Part shown: piece by piece, positions 12,916-13,256 of the stretch | How positions within the stretch are numbered: position 1 is the stretch's first letter | How the letters are laid out: every line of letters starts with the position of its first letter | From: an uncultured Oscillospiraceae bacterium | Lineage (GTDB): Bacteria > Bacillota > Clostridia > Oscillospirales > Oscillospiraceae | Assembly (NCBI GenBank): GCA_937915075.1 | Contig: CALDMA010000223.1 | Coordinates: forward strand, 1 to 13,256 | Direction of reading: 5' to 3' | DNA length: 13,256 nucleotides | Made by a program: the position numbers and the translations under genes | Notes under the pieces: model-generated | The model's input: the letters and a program-made list of their open reading frames with translations, nothing else | Databases searched by the model: none | What the model was told of the DNA's origin: nothing

Positions 12916-13256
12916 ACGCTTGCCTTTCTGACTTTCGCGTTGTAAATCCTACGCTGCGTACATTTAGTGCAGCAGAGGCGCGCATTGCGCAGTCGTCTAT
13001 TCGCTTCAACAATCTGAGTGCGGCAGAACTCGGATACCCCGAGAATGTTCGGCTCCTGATCAGCTCCGAAGGCACTACTCTGGCTATTCAGGCGTGTAAT
13101 AAGGACGATCCATGCGCTGTTCCCTTTATGTCCGGAAGAACCGCAGAGGATCTAAAGGGACAGAAAAAGTGGACAACCGTGAGCAACCGAATGCTGATGC
13201 ACATCATTCGCACAAAACTCGGTTGGGATAACGGTAAGACGCCTCGCCGCTTCTAC
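12912..13256 (+). CDS. Hypothetical protein, open at the window end
   Basis: An ATG at 12912 overlaps the stop of the large recombinase (ATGA) and opens a frame with no stop for 115 codons to the window end. The product begins MNACLSDFRVVNPTLRTFS and contains LSAAELGYPENVRLLISSEG and LGWDNGKTPRRFY. I do not recognise it. Translational coupling to the recombinase genes suggests an accessory recombination role, though this is inference. The reading frame has no frameshift and a soluble-protein composition. Confidence 0.6.
   Translation, partial: MNACLSDFRVVNPTLRTFSAAEARIAQSSIRFNNLSAAELGYPENVRLLISSEGTTLAIQACNKDDPCAVPFMSGRTAEDLKGQKKWTTVSNRMLMHIIRTKLGWDNGKTPRRFY

Noticed and set aside
1..13256. 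CRISPR arrays, tRNA or rRNA genes
   Set aside because: No regularly spaced palindromic repeats of about 30 nt and no tRNA-like cloverleaf or rRNA sequence were seen. The only arrays are the short 10-bp and 11-bp operator-like repeats.

Overview
The window is a piece of a mobile element, either an integrative and conjugative element or a plasmid-like or phage-like island, most likely from a low-to-mid GC Firmicute of the Clostridia type. The evidence is the strong AGGAGG-type ribosome binding sites, the TTG start codons next to good Shine-Dalgarno sequences, the T-tailed intrinsic terminators, an ImmR/ImmA-like repressor and protease pair, a cluster of serine recombinases and a group II intron. 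No rRNA, tRNA, CRISPR or housekeeping gene was seen.

Layout. Positions 1-6350 read leftward. From right to left they hold an XRE repressor (5913-6350), an ImmA/IrrE metallopeptidase (5275-5826), two small genes of unknown function (4976-5272 and 4446-4937), a terminator, a roughly 200-nt gene-free stretch that folds as a structured RNA with a possible pseudoknot and ends in its own terminator (4207-4404), a 383-aa protein of unknown function, two small hypothetical proteins, a YubB-like protein with a zinc-binding tail, and the start of a YqaJ-type exonuclease. The exonuclease is split by a group II intron directly after its ECK active-site motif. The intron's reverse transcriptase is cut short near position 41, where the sequence looks like the end of another insertion element.

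Positions 6351-6567 form a divergent control region. It has a consensus leftward promoter for the repressor and eight GAACTT-type repeats, most of them 10-11 bp apart, on both sides of that promoter.

Positions 6568-13256 read rightward. They hold a Y-family DNA polymerase, a UmuD/LexA-fold protein without the protease catalytic residues, a regulator resembling RinA/ArpU with an 11-bp repeat array at its 3' end, a long leader with a promoter and two tandem terminators, a sigma-70 region-4-like regulator, a ParM-like actin and probable ParR-like adaptor, then three overlapping or nearly overlapping serine recombinase genes. The first of these is frameshifted at its 5' end, the second is a mini-protein without the catalytic serine, and the third is a large serine recombinase with a short C-terminus. 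A further unknown ORF starts at 12912 and runs off the window.

How it may work together (inference): the ImmR/ImmA pair would hold the element quiet and release the rightward operon after a stress signal. That operon would supply a mutagenic polymerase with a UmuD-like partner and a regulator acting on the next block. ParM/ParR would segregate the excised circle, and the recombinases would handle excision and integration. The leftward genes, including the recombination exonuclease, would act in replication or repair of the element.
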